Source of the DNA: Pseudomonas corrugata
Lineage (GTDB): Bacteria > Pseudomonadota > Gammaproteobacteria > Pseudomonadales > Pseudomonadaceae
Assembly (NCBI RefSeq): GCF_001269905.1
Contig: NZ_LHVK01000007.1
Coordinates: 310,001 to 374,000 of the forward strand
Reading direction: 5' to 3'
Length of the DNA: 64,000 nt
Program-made: the position numbers and the translations under genes
In this document: positions 8,697-17,798 of the stretch, piece by piece
How the letters are laid out: each line of letters begins with the position of its first letter
Position numbering within the stretch: the stretch's first letter is position 1
Notes under the pieces: model-generated
The model's database searches: none
The model's input: only the letters and a program-made list of their open reading frames with translations
Told to the model about the DNA's origin: nothing

Positions 8697-11600
8697 CAGA
8701 GCTGTACCGGCATTCGGAATGTACGCAGTGCGCTCATGTCGAAAGGGTTTGGCGTGCGTTGGCTCATCAACAGGAAGTTGGCCCGCAGGCCCCCCAGGTC
8801 TGCCTTGAGCACCCGTACGTCGCGTCCGGTCAGGTATTCGGTTTCCATCAGGTCAAAGAGACGAAACAGCGACCACGGTCCGGTGTTTTTCTCGATGCCC
8901 ACGCCGCGCCCGACCCATTTTTCCAGTACCAGGGCGGCCCGACCGTCTTGCGCGTCACTCGGCCAGGTGAACGCTATGGGCAGGATCGGGCCGTGACGGT
9001 ACTCAAGCGCCTTGTCACCGAAGCGGAATTCGGAGCGGCTCACTGCCGGGTCGAGCGTGTACGGCTCAAGTTTGAACTGTACCTGCGGCTCGGCCGGGTT
9101 CTCGGCGAAAAAACTCCGGCGGATGGTGTGCGCCGCGGTCAGTTGATCCAGGAAGGCTCGGGACATCGGCAAACTCTGGCCGTCGACGCCGCGAAGTCGG
9201 TAGTGCCCAGCAGCGCCGCTGACGAAAGGTTGCAGGTAACGCTCGAAGAAGCGATCGACAATACCTTCGTCCTTGAAGAACTCCCGGAAGTCATTGATCG
9301 CAACGTCACTGGCGCTGTGGGCGCTGAACGGATACCGCTTGTTGATTGCTTTGCCGTAGAAACCGTACAGCTCGCTCTGATAGCGCTGGTTCACAAAACG
9401 GTATGAGTCGTTGAGCACCAGACGCCAGCTGTCGTCGGCCAGCCTGTTGAACCACGCGCTGATCGGCCGGGGCAGACGAGTGGAGGCATCACGCAGGTTG
9501 CTCAGGGCGTCACGCTTGCCGCTCATACGGCTCCTGGCCAGTTCGAATGCGGCCTGCTCTGGTACGCTGGCACGGGCCACGCTCGCCAATTGCAGCTGGA
9601 CTTCGTCGAGGGCACGCAGGGCTTGGGTCAGGTCGGCAGAAGGGCCGTTGTCGGGGGCCAGCAGACGGTGCAAGGGTTCGAAGCGCCGCTGCAGGGATTT
9701 GTGTGCGGTGTTCGGTAATTTCTCGACGAGGCTCCCGGAGATTTTTTGAGTGGTGGCAACCAGTTGCACGCCAGCGCCATCTCCGACTCCAGGCATCGCC
9801 TCGTCGATACGTTCGGCAGCGGTCTGGAGCCGCGTGTTATCGCGTACCTGCACCAGCATCTGCAGAATCGGCGAATGGGCGGATGTCAGCCCCGCCAGTT
9901 GTTCGGCCCCTTCGCCAGTGCCGCCGAGCGATTGCAAGGCTGCCTGTCCGATGGCTTCGCTCCAATGGTCGGCGTAGTCGTGAAAATACAGCTGTTCGAG
10001 TTCGGTTATCAGGCGTCGCAAGTCCCCGCCGCTGAGGGTTGTTCCTTCGCCCAATACCCAGTTGTCCCGCAAAAGTTCGGTGATCAGTGTCATGCCCTGA
10101 ACCGAGAAGTAGTGCTCATACCCTCGGCGTGTATAGAAGCCGGGAATCGGATGGTCGATGCCGACCAACAGCGGCCCTTGTGGGCCCAGGTGCTGGCTGA
10201 GCCGGTATTGCGGCAGGTGTCTGGCCTGCTCGCGCAGCATGCGATAAGCCACGGCGGCCATGGACTCGCTGCGCAGAACTTCCCGGGCCTCAGTCACTAG
10301 CGATTCATTGAGCAGTTGGGTAAACGGTTGTTGCAACAAGCGCTCGAGGTGACCACTCAAACCATCCTGGAGTGCCGTGTTGCCGGGGTAACGCAAGGAC
10401 CAATCGCGAGCAACCCGATCCTTGAGCCACGGGCCATCGCGTCGTTCAGGCAGGTTCAGCATCAGATACGCGCGCAGACTGTTGAACAGATGCTCGCGGT
10501 TATCCAGATTGTCTCGGATATGTCCTTCAAGCATCCGCGTGACCCGTGGCAGCAATTGCTCTTGCAATTCACGCCTGTAGGCATCAGTCACGGCCGGTTC
10601 GCTCAGTTCGCCCTGATACAAACCGGTGCGCTCATGCAGTGGCATCTCTGCGGCGGGAGGGAAAATCCGCGTGGCTGCGAAACGTGTATCGAGTGATTCC
10701 CTCGGAGCGAGCCAATCATCATTCGGTTGCAGGGCGGAGTGCTGTTGCTCCCAGCGTTGTGCCAATGTACGCAAGTGTTCCAGGCGTTCATGGTTGGTCG
10801 AAAAACCGTTCGCCCACAACAGCCCGAACAGGCCGAGTGCTGACAGTGCCCCCAGGTACAGGGCTCGCTGGCCCCAGTGGATAAGGCTGCGCTCGCGCTT
10901 ATCTAGGCCAGCCAGATCGGCTTCGGGGAAAATGACCCGATTGAGGAGTGATTGGATGAACCGTGGGCGGCCGGACGGCGAGGCGCTGGTCAGGTAGAAC
11001 CCACGCAGCGGGCAGACGCTACCGGTGAAAGCTTTTTCGACCAGCAGGCACAGGTTGGCGCTGATCTGTCCCAACAGATGAGGAAAGTCGAGAATATGAC
11101 TGCGACGCTGGAGGTCGCGCTCCTCATGCATTCGCATGATTACCTGGCTGTTAAGCCGGTGCAGCAGTGTCTCGAGTTCATCCCGCAGTACAGTCACGTC
11201 AGTGCCTCGCTGGTTCCGACCGAACGTCGCCCCCAGCACCTGATCACTGTCCTCACGAGTCAGCGAATCGAAGAACTCGTTGAAGCCCGGCACACAGTCT
11301 GCCTTGCTCAGTACCAGGTAAATCGGTGCATCCACGTGCAGTTGCCGTTGCATATCCTGCAAACGACCACGGATGTGACTGGCCAGGGTGATGACCTCAT
11401 CCTCGCTCCCGCTACGCAGGAGCTCGATTGGTACAGTGACCAGCACGCCACTCAGGGGCCGATTGCGGCGACGCTTGCGTAGCCGTCCGAGCAAGGTGTT
11501 CCATGCACTGCCATCGACTTCGGCGTCCTCCTGGGTCAGATAGCGCCCTGCGGTATCGACCAACACCGCCTGCTCGGAAAAGTACCAGTCGCAATACCGG

Positions 11601-12109
11601 GTGGCCGGCGCGTCGTCCGTAGGCTTGCGTTCTGGCTTGTTGATGAAGAACTCAATGCCTGAGCGGTCGAGCAGGCTGGTCTTGCCGCAGGCTGGCGGGC
11701 CTATCAGCAAGTACCAGGGCAACCTGTTGTGCAGGTTCAGGTTGTGGCCGGAGTGCACAGGTGAAGCCCTGGGTGTGCGCAACGCTTCCTTGAAGCGCGA
11801 GTGCAGTTCGCGTCGTTCATCATCCATGCTGGCCTGGCGAAGGCGGTGATGCCGGTCGATGTCGATTGCCTGGGGCTCCGTGCCAGCGGCAGTACGCCCG
11901 CTGATGAATACCATTGCCAGCCCCCAACCCAGCAGCAGTGCACTGATGGTCAGCAAACGTGCCGTCGGGCTTGCCCAGAACTTATAGTCATCGACTGCCA
12001 GCAGCGGCCCGAGGAACCAGACCAGCAGTGTCGCGCAGAGGACCAGCAGCAACGTCCAGACCCAGGCTGGACGCACCCAGGCGCCCACTTTTCTGAAAAG
12101 AAATTTCAT
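8696..12109 (-). CDS. tssM: T6SS membrane-complex protein TssM (IcmF)
   Basis: An 1137-residue protein. Two N-terminal membrane helices (about 15-38 and 50-70) precede a cytoplasmic GTPase-like domain with Walker A (GPPACGKT, residues 137-144), a third helix (about 415-435) and a large periplasmic part that contacts the outer-membrane lipoprotein TssJ. With TssL and TssJ it forms the trans-envelope anchor. Walker A is intact, which is not true of every TssM. The gene starts 12 nt after the tssL stop. Confidence 0.96.
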   Translation of the reverse strand: MKFLFRKVGAWVRPAWVWTLLLVLCATLLVWFLGPLLAVDDYKFWASPTARLLTISALLLGWGLAMVFISGRTAAGTEPQAIDIDRHHRLRQASMDDERRELHSRFKEALRTPRASPVHSGHNLNLHNRLPWYLLIGPPACGKTSLLDRSGIEFFINKPERKPTDDAPATRYCDWYFSEQAVLVDTAGRYLTQEDAEVDGSAWNTLLGRLRKRRRNRPLSGVLVTVPIELLRSGSEDEVITLASHIRGRLQDMQRQLHVDAPIYLVLSKADCVPGFNEFFDSLTREDSDQVLGATFGRNQRGTDVTVLRDELETLLHRLNSQVIMRMHEERDLQRRSHILDFPHLLGQISANLCLLVEKAFTGSVCPLRGFYLTSASPSGRPRFIQSLLNRVIFPEADLAGLDKRERSLIHWGQRALYLGALSALGLFGLLWANGFSTNHERLEHLRTLAQRWEQQHSALQPNDDWLAPRESLDTRFAATRIFPPAAEMPLHERTGLYQGELSEPAVTDAYRRELQEQLLPRVTRMLEGHIRDNLDNREHLFNSLRAYLMLNLPERRDGPWLKDRVARDWSLRYPGNTALQDGLSGHLERLLQQPFTQLLNESLVTEAREVLRSESMAAVAYRMLREQARHLPQYRLSQHLGPQGPLLVGIDHPIPGFYTRRGYEHYFSVQGMTLITELLRDNWVLGEGTTLSGGDLRRLITELEQLYFHDYADHWSEAIGQAALQSLGGTGEGAEQLAGLTSAHSPILQMLVQVRDNTRLQTAAERIDEAMPGVGDGAGVQLVATTQKISGSLVEKLPNTAHKSLQRRFEPLHRLLAPDNGPSADLTQALRALDEVQLQLASVARASVPEQAAFELARSRMSGKRDALSNLRDASTRLPRPISAWFNRLADDSWRLVLNDSYRFVNQRYQSELYGFYGKAINKRYPFSAHSASDVAINDFREFFKDEGIVDRFFERYLQPFVSGAAGHYRLRGVDGQSLPMSRAFLDQLTAAHTIRRSFFAENPAEPQVQFKLEPYTLDPAVSRSEFRFGDKALEYRHGPILPIAFTWPSDAQDGRAALVLEKWVGRGVGIEKNTGPWSLFRLFDLMETEYLTGRDVRVLKADLGGLRANFLLMSQRTPNPFDMSALRTFRMPVQL

Positions 12110-12121
12110 GACACATCCCTG

Positions 12122-12985
12122 TTATGGCAACGACTGAGCGGTGACCGGTTCTGGTGATCGATAAGGGTGCAGGACAATCTTGCGTTGCTCGGCCAGAACC
12201 CAGGTAAAGCTCGAGTACATCATCCCCAGGCACACCAGGGTCGAGAGCGCCACGGTCCAGGCTGGAACAATGCGAACCGGGTCGCGGCGTACCCCATCGA
12301 GGCTTTCGCAATGGGGTGATAGTTCGCTGGGAACCTCGCCACGTACTTGGCGGATCAGCCGGTAGAGGCTGTCACGGACGCCTTCGAGCTCCAGTGATCC
12401 GCGCGCCTGGACCCGGTATTTACCCTCGAAACCGAGAGACAGGCACAGGTACAGCAACTCGAGCATCGGCAAGTGCCTGGTGGGACTTCTCGACAAGCGA
12501 TCCAGCAACTGGAAGACCTTTTCGCCGCCGAAGGTTTCGTTATGGAAGGTGCTGAGCAGGCTCATTTGCGACCAACCGCTTCCATTGCCCCACGATGTAG
12601 TGACCACCGCTTCATCGATCACTGTGCAAAGCACGTAACGGGCAGCGACCAATTGGCTGCTTTCGATACCGCTTTGCACCGCTCGGGCCTCGAACTGCTC
12701 CAGATCCCGGGTCAGCTCGCGCTTGAGGGTCTGCAACTCCTCACGGTCGCGACCGTGTTTAAGCCTTGCCAGCCGCGACAGCAACCCGGATGCCGCCGCC
12801 ACCAGCGGATTGAGGCCCGCTGTTGATGTTCGTGTGGATGGTTGGTGCGCGGCGTAGATCATGCGCTCCTGCAACTGCTCGATACGCGGCGGCGTGGCGG
12901 CGTCGGTCAATGGCTGCGAAGCCGGGCGTTGTCCATAGTGGTCGAGCAGGACTGTGGTTTCGTCCTGAGGATTTTCCTTGTCCAT
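12122..12985 (-). CDS. tssL: T6SS membrane-complex protein TssL (DotU)
   Basis: A 287-residue DotU-family protein. The cytoplasmic N-terminal domain contains the conserved RYVLCTVIDEAV stretch and the SLGFEGKYRV segment, and one C-terminal membrane helix follows (about 243-263). It has no peptidoglycan-binding OmpA extension, so it is the short form and would rely on other proteins to grip the cell wall. It lies 5 nt from tssK and 12 nt from tssM. Confidence 0.95.
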   Translation of the reverse strand: MDKENPQDETTVLLDHYGQRPASQPLTDAATPPRIEQLQERMIYAAHQPSTRTSTAGLNPLVAAASGLLSRLARLKHGRDREELQTLKRELTRDLEQFEARAVQSGIESSQLVAARYVLCTVIDEAVVTTSWGNGSGWSQMSLLSTFHNETFGGEKVFQLLDRLSRSPTRHLPMLELLYLCLSLGFEGKYRVQARGSLELEGVRDSLYRLIRQVRGEVPSELSPHCESLDGVRRDPVRIVPAWTVALSTLVCLGMMYSSFTWVLAEQRKIVLHPYRSPEPVTAQSLP

Positions 12986-12990
12986 TTCGG

Positions 12991-14322
12991 TCAGTTCCTG
13001 ATAGCCCAGAAGTTCAGTTCAAGCTCGGTGAAGTCTCCGGAAACATGGAAGGCAAAGCCTGCGGAGCGCTTCAGTTGGGACAGGTCTTCGGGGTTGGGCT
13101 CGAGGATGAAGTAGGTCTTGTTGGCATGGAACGCAATCTGCCGCGGTACCACGGGCAGGGGTCTGATCCGGATGCCTGGCAAGTGCAGATTGACCAGTTG
13201 ACGGATGCGTTCCACCGGACCGACCTTGAGCTGCGAAGGCAAGCGCTGACGCAGCTCTTCGCCATCGCAATGGGCGCTCGCCGCCAGGACGAACGAAGCC
13301 GAGCCCAGCAGTGAAAGATCGTGGACCGGTGAGACGATGATTCCGTATTGGCGCGCCTGCAACGGCAGTTCAATCGCATGCTGTTCAAGCACCATGGAAA
13401 GCATTTGGCGAATGCCCTGCATCAAGCTTCGGAAGCAACCACCTTGATCACTGTGACGATAATGGTTGTTGAACGGTGGGCGTTTGCTCTCCCCGGAAAA
13501 CGTCGATAACTCACCCAGCAGGGTCAGCAAGGTGCGGTACAGCCGTTCGGGATGTATCTGCTCCAGGTTCAGGTCATGGCGCAACAGCAGTTCGTTACGG
13601 TTGATCAACTGCAGCATCATGAAGTCGCCGACTTGCGTACCTCCTGCCTTGCCGTTGGAGCGAATCCGTTCAGCGAGACTGTCCCCCCGGTGGCCCAGCA
13701 TGCCGATGACCTCCTTGAGGCACGAGCGTAGATAACTGGACGAACTGACCTGGATGAAAGACGGGACAAAGTCCGGGTCGAGCCTGATCACGCCATCGGA
13801 TGTGGCATCGAGTACCTCGCAGAGCTTGAGCTTTACGAACGCCTGATCGGTCTGCTGTTCGCCGAGCAGCAAGCGCAGATCCGGGCGGCCACAACTGATC
13901 TGGCTGCTGAGCGCGTCTGCGGCGTTGCAGTCGGCCACCTGCATTTCGTAGGTGATGTAGCGCGCCAGTACATCAGATTGCTCCGGGCGGCGGGACTCGA
14001 CGCGATTGCCGGTTACCAGCGGCAAAGCAAGATAGATCGGCGTGTTGCTGGTATTGGGAGGGATTTCCAGGACCAGGGGGGCGGCGCTGCTGTTCAGCTC
14101 GAACAGGCTGCCATCCGGCAGGACCCCAGAGGCCTGGCTGATCACCAACTGACCCATGTTGAGAAACTGGGAATCGATTTCCAGCGCCAGGAATCCCCAG
14201 GTGTACTGGGTCAGGAAGCGCGTGCGGAATTTCAACTGGTGGTCGAAGTAGCGATCGTTGTGCTGCAAATGTTGCGGGCGCAGCAGCATGCCTTCCTGCC
14301 AGATGACTTTATCGTGATTCAT
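12991..14322 (-). CDS. tssK: T6SS baseplate protein TssK
   Basis: A 443-residue TssK, at the family's usual length, with the hallmark N-terminus (KVIWQEGMLLRPQHLQHND). TssK trimers connect the TssEFG baseplate wedge to the TssJLM membrane complex. Its ATG overlaps the tssJ stop by 4 nt (ATGA) and tssL follows after 5 nt. Corresponds by position to hsiJ2 of P. aeruginosa. Confidence 0.96.
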   Translation of the reverse strand: MNHDKVIWQEGMLLRPQHLQHNDRYFDHQLKFRTRFLTQYTWGFLALEIDSQFLNMGQLVISQASGVLPDGSLFELNSSAAPLVLEIPPNTSNTPIYLALPLVTGNRVESRRPEQSDVLARYITYEMQVADCNAADALSSQISCGRPDLRLLLGEQQTDQAFVKLKLCEVLDATSDGVIRLDPDFVPSFIQVSSSSYLRSCLKEVIGMLGHRGDSLAERIRSNGKAGGTQVGDFMMLQLINRNELLLRHDLNLEQIHPERLYRTLLTLLGELSTFSGESKRPPFNNHYRHSDQGGCFRSLMQGIRQMLSMVLEQHAIELPLQARQYGIIVSPVHDLSLLGSASFVLAASAHCDGEELRQRLPSQLKVGPVERIRQLVNLHLPGIRIRPLPVVPRQIAFHANKTYFILEPNPEDLSQLKRSAGFAFHVSGDFTELELNFWAIRN

Positions 14323-14831
14323 CGGGCGTCGGCCCCGGCAGGTGGTTCAACACCGTTGACAATCCCATCCTGATCGAGGGTCAGGCTTGCCTCGGTGATC
14401 TGCGCCACAGTGACTGGCAAGGTATAACGCCAGCGAGCTTGTGGCAGGTCACGGTACGCTGCGACGACACCGACGTAACGACCACCCCCAGCGATGTCGA
14501 GCTTCAGTTCCAGGGTTTCACCCGGACGCAGCTCCAGCTCTTCGCTGGAAAGCAGATCTGGCGCCAACGTCTCCCTGGGGCGTTCATAAAGGCTGAAGAA
14601 GTCCGCATTCTCGAAGGCCACCGGGCGCCTGAGCTCGAACAGCCGCACCACCACTGGCGATGCTCGTCCGTTGAGGTCCGGGTTGAGTTGATCGCTGGCC
14701 GTCAGCGTGAGGTTGAGCTTGGTCATCGCCGAAAAGGGCGACAACGTGGCGCAACCGGCCAACAGCTGCGTGGTGACAACGGCCATCAATGCCGTGAGGA
14801 AAAGCATCGTGCAACGAGACATGTGCATCAT
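14319..14831 (-). CDS. tssJ: T6SS outer-membrane lipoprotein TssJ
   Basis: The start is set at the ATG at 14829-14831, which overlaps the TGA of the FHA gene (ATGA), giving 170 residues. A longer in-frame version would put about 46 Arg/Pro-rich residues before the signal peptide and is rejected. Signal peptide with lipobox LLAGC and lipidated Cys27, then a transthyretin-like beta domain (VVRLFELRR, FFSLYERPRETL, the usual TssJ landmarks). TssJ anchors TssM to the outer membrane. Confidence 0.93.
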   Translation of the reverse strand: MMHMSRCTMLFLTALMAVVTTQLLAGCATLSPFSAMTKLNLTLTASDQLNPDLNGRASPVVVRLFELRRPVAFENADFFSLYERPRETLAPDLLSSEELELRPGETLELKLDIAGGGRYVGVVAAYRDLPQARWRYTLPVTVAQITEASLTLDQDGIVNGVEPPAGADAR

Positions 14832-16027
14832 CCATGGTGATCGGTGTGCAGGGTGGAGACCAGGCGAACCTGCTCGTCGTAGGCCTGGGCGAAATCTCGG
14901 GCAAGCAATCGTCCTGCCCAGTCGTCGTCCTGGCGCAAGGCCTGGTGATAACGGATGTAGGCCTTCCAATAGCGCCCACTCGTCCTGATCAGCGGCTTGT
15001 GGTCGCGTTCCAGTCGGAACATCAGTCGTTGGGGTGAAAAATGTTCCAGCGTCGCGCGCAACGTGGCGCGGCTTGCGGTGAGCAGGGCCACTTGATGGGC
15101 CTGCAGATCGCGGAAGGCGCGGGCAATGGACTGGTCGGCGGCCGACTGGGCCGGTGTGTTCGGTTGCAATAGCATCTGCAAGGCGTGCCGGGCGTCGTCG
15201 GCGACCTTCAACGGGTTCTTCGGCTCAACCTGGATGAGCGTCCGGGCCAGACGCAGTTCATTCTTCAACTCCGACCGGGTATGCAGACTTTGCTGCAATC
15301 CCTGGATGCTTTGCCTGAGCAACTTCACGGCATTCAATGCCAGGGTCTCACGGGCCTCGTTGTTCAGGTTTCCAAGGTCCATGCCTAGTGCTGTGCCGAA
15401 ACGTTCCCAGAAGTCTTCATGTGGATGATGGGTTGCGGTGGCCGGCGAGACCGGCTCCAGGTTGGCTTCGGGCGACGCTTCGACCAGCTCCGGCAGCAGC
15501 AGGTTCTCCATGTCGATGGGCGCATAATCTGAGCATTTGAAAGCGTCCTCGGGTATGCCAGAGGGGCTGATCAGTTCATCTGTTTCCGAAAACACACCGG
15601 GTGGTTGATCCAGCGCCTTCAGTGGGTCGAGATCCAGAAAGGCATCGTCCGGAATCAGACTATCGATCGACAATGGGTCTGCCGTTGCGGTGCTGCTCGT
15701 TGCACCGGAAGCCAGCCGCGCCAGGATTTCGAAATCCCCCATGAGGAAGACATCGCCATCCTGGATGCGTACCGGCTCGCTTTTGGGCAAGCGTTCACCA
15801 CTTGCTTGATGGCTCACGCCGTTGCCACTGGTGTCGGTCAGGAAAAATGCACCTTCGCGCGAGCTGATCTGCGCGTGACGTTTGGATAAAAGGCGCTGGC
15901 GGTCGGGAATGCTCCAATCACAGCTTTCGCCCCGGCCAATCACGCCGCCAGCCGCCCCGAACGTCTTGCGGCACAACGGCGCCGGAATGAACTGTCTGGC
16001 GTTCAGCATTTCAAGAACGAGCTCCAT
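14828..16027 (-). CDS. T6SS-associated FHA-domain protein TagH/Fha
   Basis: A 399-residue protein with an N-terminal FHA phosphothreonine-binding domain (about residues 5-105; VIGRGESCDWSIPD and SKRHAQIS are the phosphopeptide-loop motifs), an acidic linker (about 110-185), and a helical C-terminal part typical of TagH. In H1-type systems the FHA protein is the target of the kinase/phosphatase pair; both partners are in this operon. Matches fha2 of the P. aeruginosa H2 locus. It overlaps tssJ by 4 nt. Confidence 0.9.
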   Translation of the reverse strand: MELVLEMLNARQFIPAPLCRKTFGAAGGVIGRGESCDWSIPDRQRLLSKRHAQISSREGAFFLTDTSGNGVSHQASGERLPKSEPVRIQDGDVFLMGDFEILARLASGATSSTATADPLSIDSLIPDDAFLDLDPLKALDQPPGVFSETDELISPSGIPEDAFKCSDYAPIDMENLLLPELVEASPEANLEPVSPATATHHPHEDFWERFGTALGMDLGNLNNEARETLALNAVKLLRQSIQGLQQSLHTRSELKNELRLARTLIQVEPKNPLKVADDARHALQMLLQPNTPAQSAADQSIARAFRDLQAHQVALLTASRATLRATLEHFSPQRLMFRLERDHKPLIRTSGRYWKAYIRYHQALRQDDDWAGRLLARDFAQAYDEQVRLVSTLHTDHHG

Positions 16028-16042
16028 CGATACTCCTTGCGG

Positions 16043-16183
16043 TCACTTGCCGCGATTGACGGCTTGGGGATCCCCCAAGGGGCGATAACTGCTGTCACTG
16101 AATTTGTAATTGCCGTTGCAGCCGCCGAGGCCGAATGACACGACGATGGCCAGCAGGACGACTTGCCAGGAAAAATCAGGCAT
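16043..16183 (-). CDS. Small T6SS-locus lipoprotein (OrfX-like)
   Basis: A 46-residue reading frame from the ATG at 16181-16183, preceded by GGAG at good spacing. It begins [22 protein letters not shown], a short signal peptide ending in a lipobox (GLGGC), and the mature lipoprotein would be only about 26 residues (NGNYKFSDSSYRPLGDP). It overlaps the end of the sigma-54 activator gene by 8 nt. The P. aeruginosa H2 locus has a small open frame (orfX) at the same place. An in-frame start at 16243 would add 20 residues lacking signal-like character. Function unknown. Confidence 0.7.
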   Translation of the reverse strand: MPDFSWQVVLLAIVVSFGLGGCNGNYKFSDSSYRPLGDPQAVNRGK

Positions 16184-17798
16184 TGGAAGGTCTCCAGGAT
16201 TGAAAAGGTCGGGTACCAGGAACAGGCGCTGGGGGGCAGTCATCGAAGTCCCTCGGCTGAATCCTCAGGCGGCCGAGGCGATAGAGCAGGGTGCGGCGTG
16301 GCAAGCCGAGTTCGCGGGCGGCCAGCGTCTGGTTGCCAGCGTTCTTGCGCAAGCAATCGATCAGCAGGCCTCGTTCGATCTGCGCCAGCCGCTCACGCAG
16401 GCTCATGGGAGCCCGGGCGGGCGGCGTGTCGGTGTGCAGCGCAAAATGCTCGACCTGCAGCTCATCGCCTTCGCACAGCAATACGGCCCTTTCCACGATG
16501 GCTTTGAGTTCGCGCACGTTTCCAGGGAAACCGTAGGCAGCCAGATGGTCGAGGGCTGCGTTGGACCAATACACAGGGTCGCGCCGCAAGAAAGTGCAGG
16601 CCTTGTCGGCGAAGTGCCGCGCCAGTTCGATGATGTCGCCTTCACGCTGACGCAACGCCGGTAACTGGATCGGGAACTGGGCGAGTCGGTAGTACAAGTC
16701 TTCGCGAAACTGACCTTCCTCTACCCGTTGTCTCAGGTCGCGGTGAGTCGCGGCGATGATGCGAACGTCGATCCTGTGGGTTTTGTTAGATCCCAATGGA
16801 CGGATCTCGCCTTCCTGCAACACCCGCAGCAGCTTGGCCTGGAGGGACAATGGCATGTCGCCGATTTCATCGAGCAGCAGCGTGCCTCCTTCTGCCGCAT
16901 CGAACAACCCGAGACGATCCCGGTCAGCCCCAGTGAACGCGCCTCTGCGATAGCCGAACAGCTCGCTTTCCAGCAGGTTTTCGGGGACCGCTGCGCAGTT
17001 CTGCACAATGAACGCCTTGGTTCGACGCGGACCACAATCGTGAATGGCCTTGGCCACCACTTCCTTACCGGTGCCCGTCTCGCCACGTAGCAGAACGGTG
17101 TAGGGGCTGTGCAGGACTTTGCTGATCAACAGGCAGGTCTGGCGCATCGCCGGGCTCTTGCCGATCAGGCCGTAGCCATTGATACCAGGCATGGTCGTGG
17201 TGACGGAGTCGGGGGCGCTGGCGGGACGCTGCACGCGCTGCAACAGGTGCTTCTGGCCAAGCGCGAAAGCCCCAAGTTGACTCAGGGACCTGGAAAACCC
17301 ATGCAGCTTGAGGTGCTTGCCGGTGGCGCATAACAACAGGCCCTCAACGGTTTTGTGTGGATTGAGAAGTGGCACGCAGAGCAGCGACTGCCAGGGTGTC
17401 GACCGGCTCGGCAGGAAGCCGGTTTCATAAAGACTTGAGTTCAACGCGTCGAGGCTGATTACACGGTTCTGGCAGAGGGCGAATTGCAGCAGTTGCTCGC
17501 CGCTGTAGTCGGAGGGAAGCAACGTCCGGTCACGGAACCACAACTGGCCTTCCAGGCATTCGGTGTGCATTTGCAGATGGGCATGGGTGGCATCGAGCAA
17601 ATACAACTGCGTCAGCTCGCAACCGCTGAGGCGGGCTGCGGCGTGGATAAAGTCTGCGAGCAACATGGCGACATCCGTTGCGCCCGACAGGCTGGAGAAT
17701 TGAGTCAGCAGAGCCTCGGCATAGGCCAGCGGTCGCGGTACCTGCTCAAACATCGCGCCCATTTCAGGTGAACTCACAGACGATGTCGCTGTTGCCAT
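16176..17798 (-). CDS. sfa2: Sigma-54-dependent T6SS activator (Sfa2-like)
   Basis: A 540-residue enhancer-binding protein: N-terminal GAF-like sensor (about 25-185), AAA+ domain with Walker A GETGTGKE (239-246), GAFTGA (286-291, the sigma-54 contact loop) and Walker B LLLDEIGD, then a Fis-type HTH ([20 protein letters not shown]). It should open RpoN promoters for T6SS genes. The sequence does not show whether its targets are this operon or distant hcp/vgrG genes. The start overlaps the clpV stop by 35 nt; an internal ATG at 17762 would remove the overlap, so the exact start is open. Confidence 0.92.
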   Translation of the reverse strand: MATATSSVSSPEMGAMFEQVPRPLAYAEALLTQFSSLSGATDVAMLLADFIHAAARLSGCELTQLYLLDATHAHLQMHTECLEGQLWFRDRTLLPSDYSGEQLLQFALCQNRVISLDALNSSLYETGFLPSRSTPWQSLLCVPLLNPHKTVEGLLLCATGKHLKLHGFSRSLSQLGAFALGQKHLLQRVQRPASAPDSVTTTMPGINGYGLIGKSPAMRQTCLLISKVLHSPYTVLLRGETGTGKEVVAKAIHDCGPRRTKAFIVQNCAAVPENLLESELFGYRRGAFTGADRDRLGLFDAAEGGTLLLDEIGDMPLSLQAKLLRVLQEGEIRPLGSNKTHRIDVRIIAATHRDLRQRVEEGQFREDLYYRLAQFPIQLPALRQREGDIIELARHFADKACTFLRRDPVYWSNAALDHLAAYGFPGNVRELKAIVERAVLLCEGDELQVEHFALHTDTPPARAPMSLRERLAQIERGLLIDCLRKNAGNQTLAARELGLPRRTLLYRLGRLRIQPRDFDDCPPAPVPGTRPFQSWRPSNA

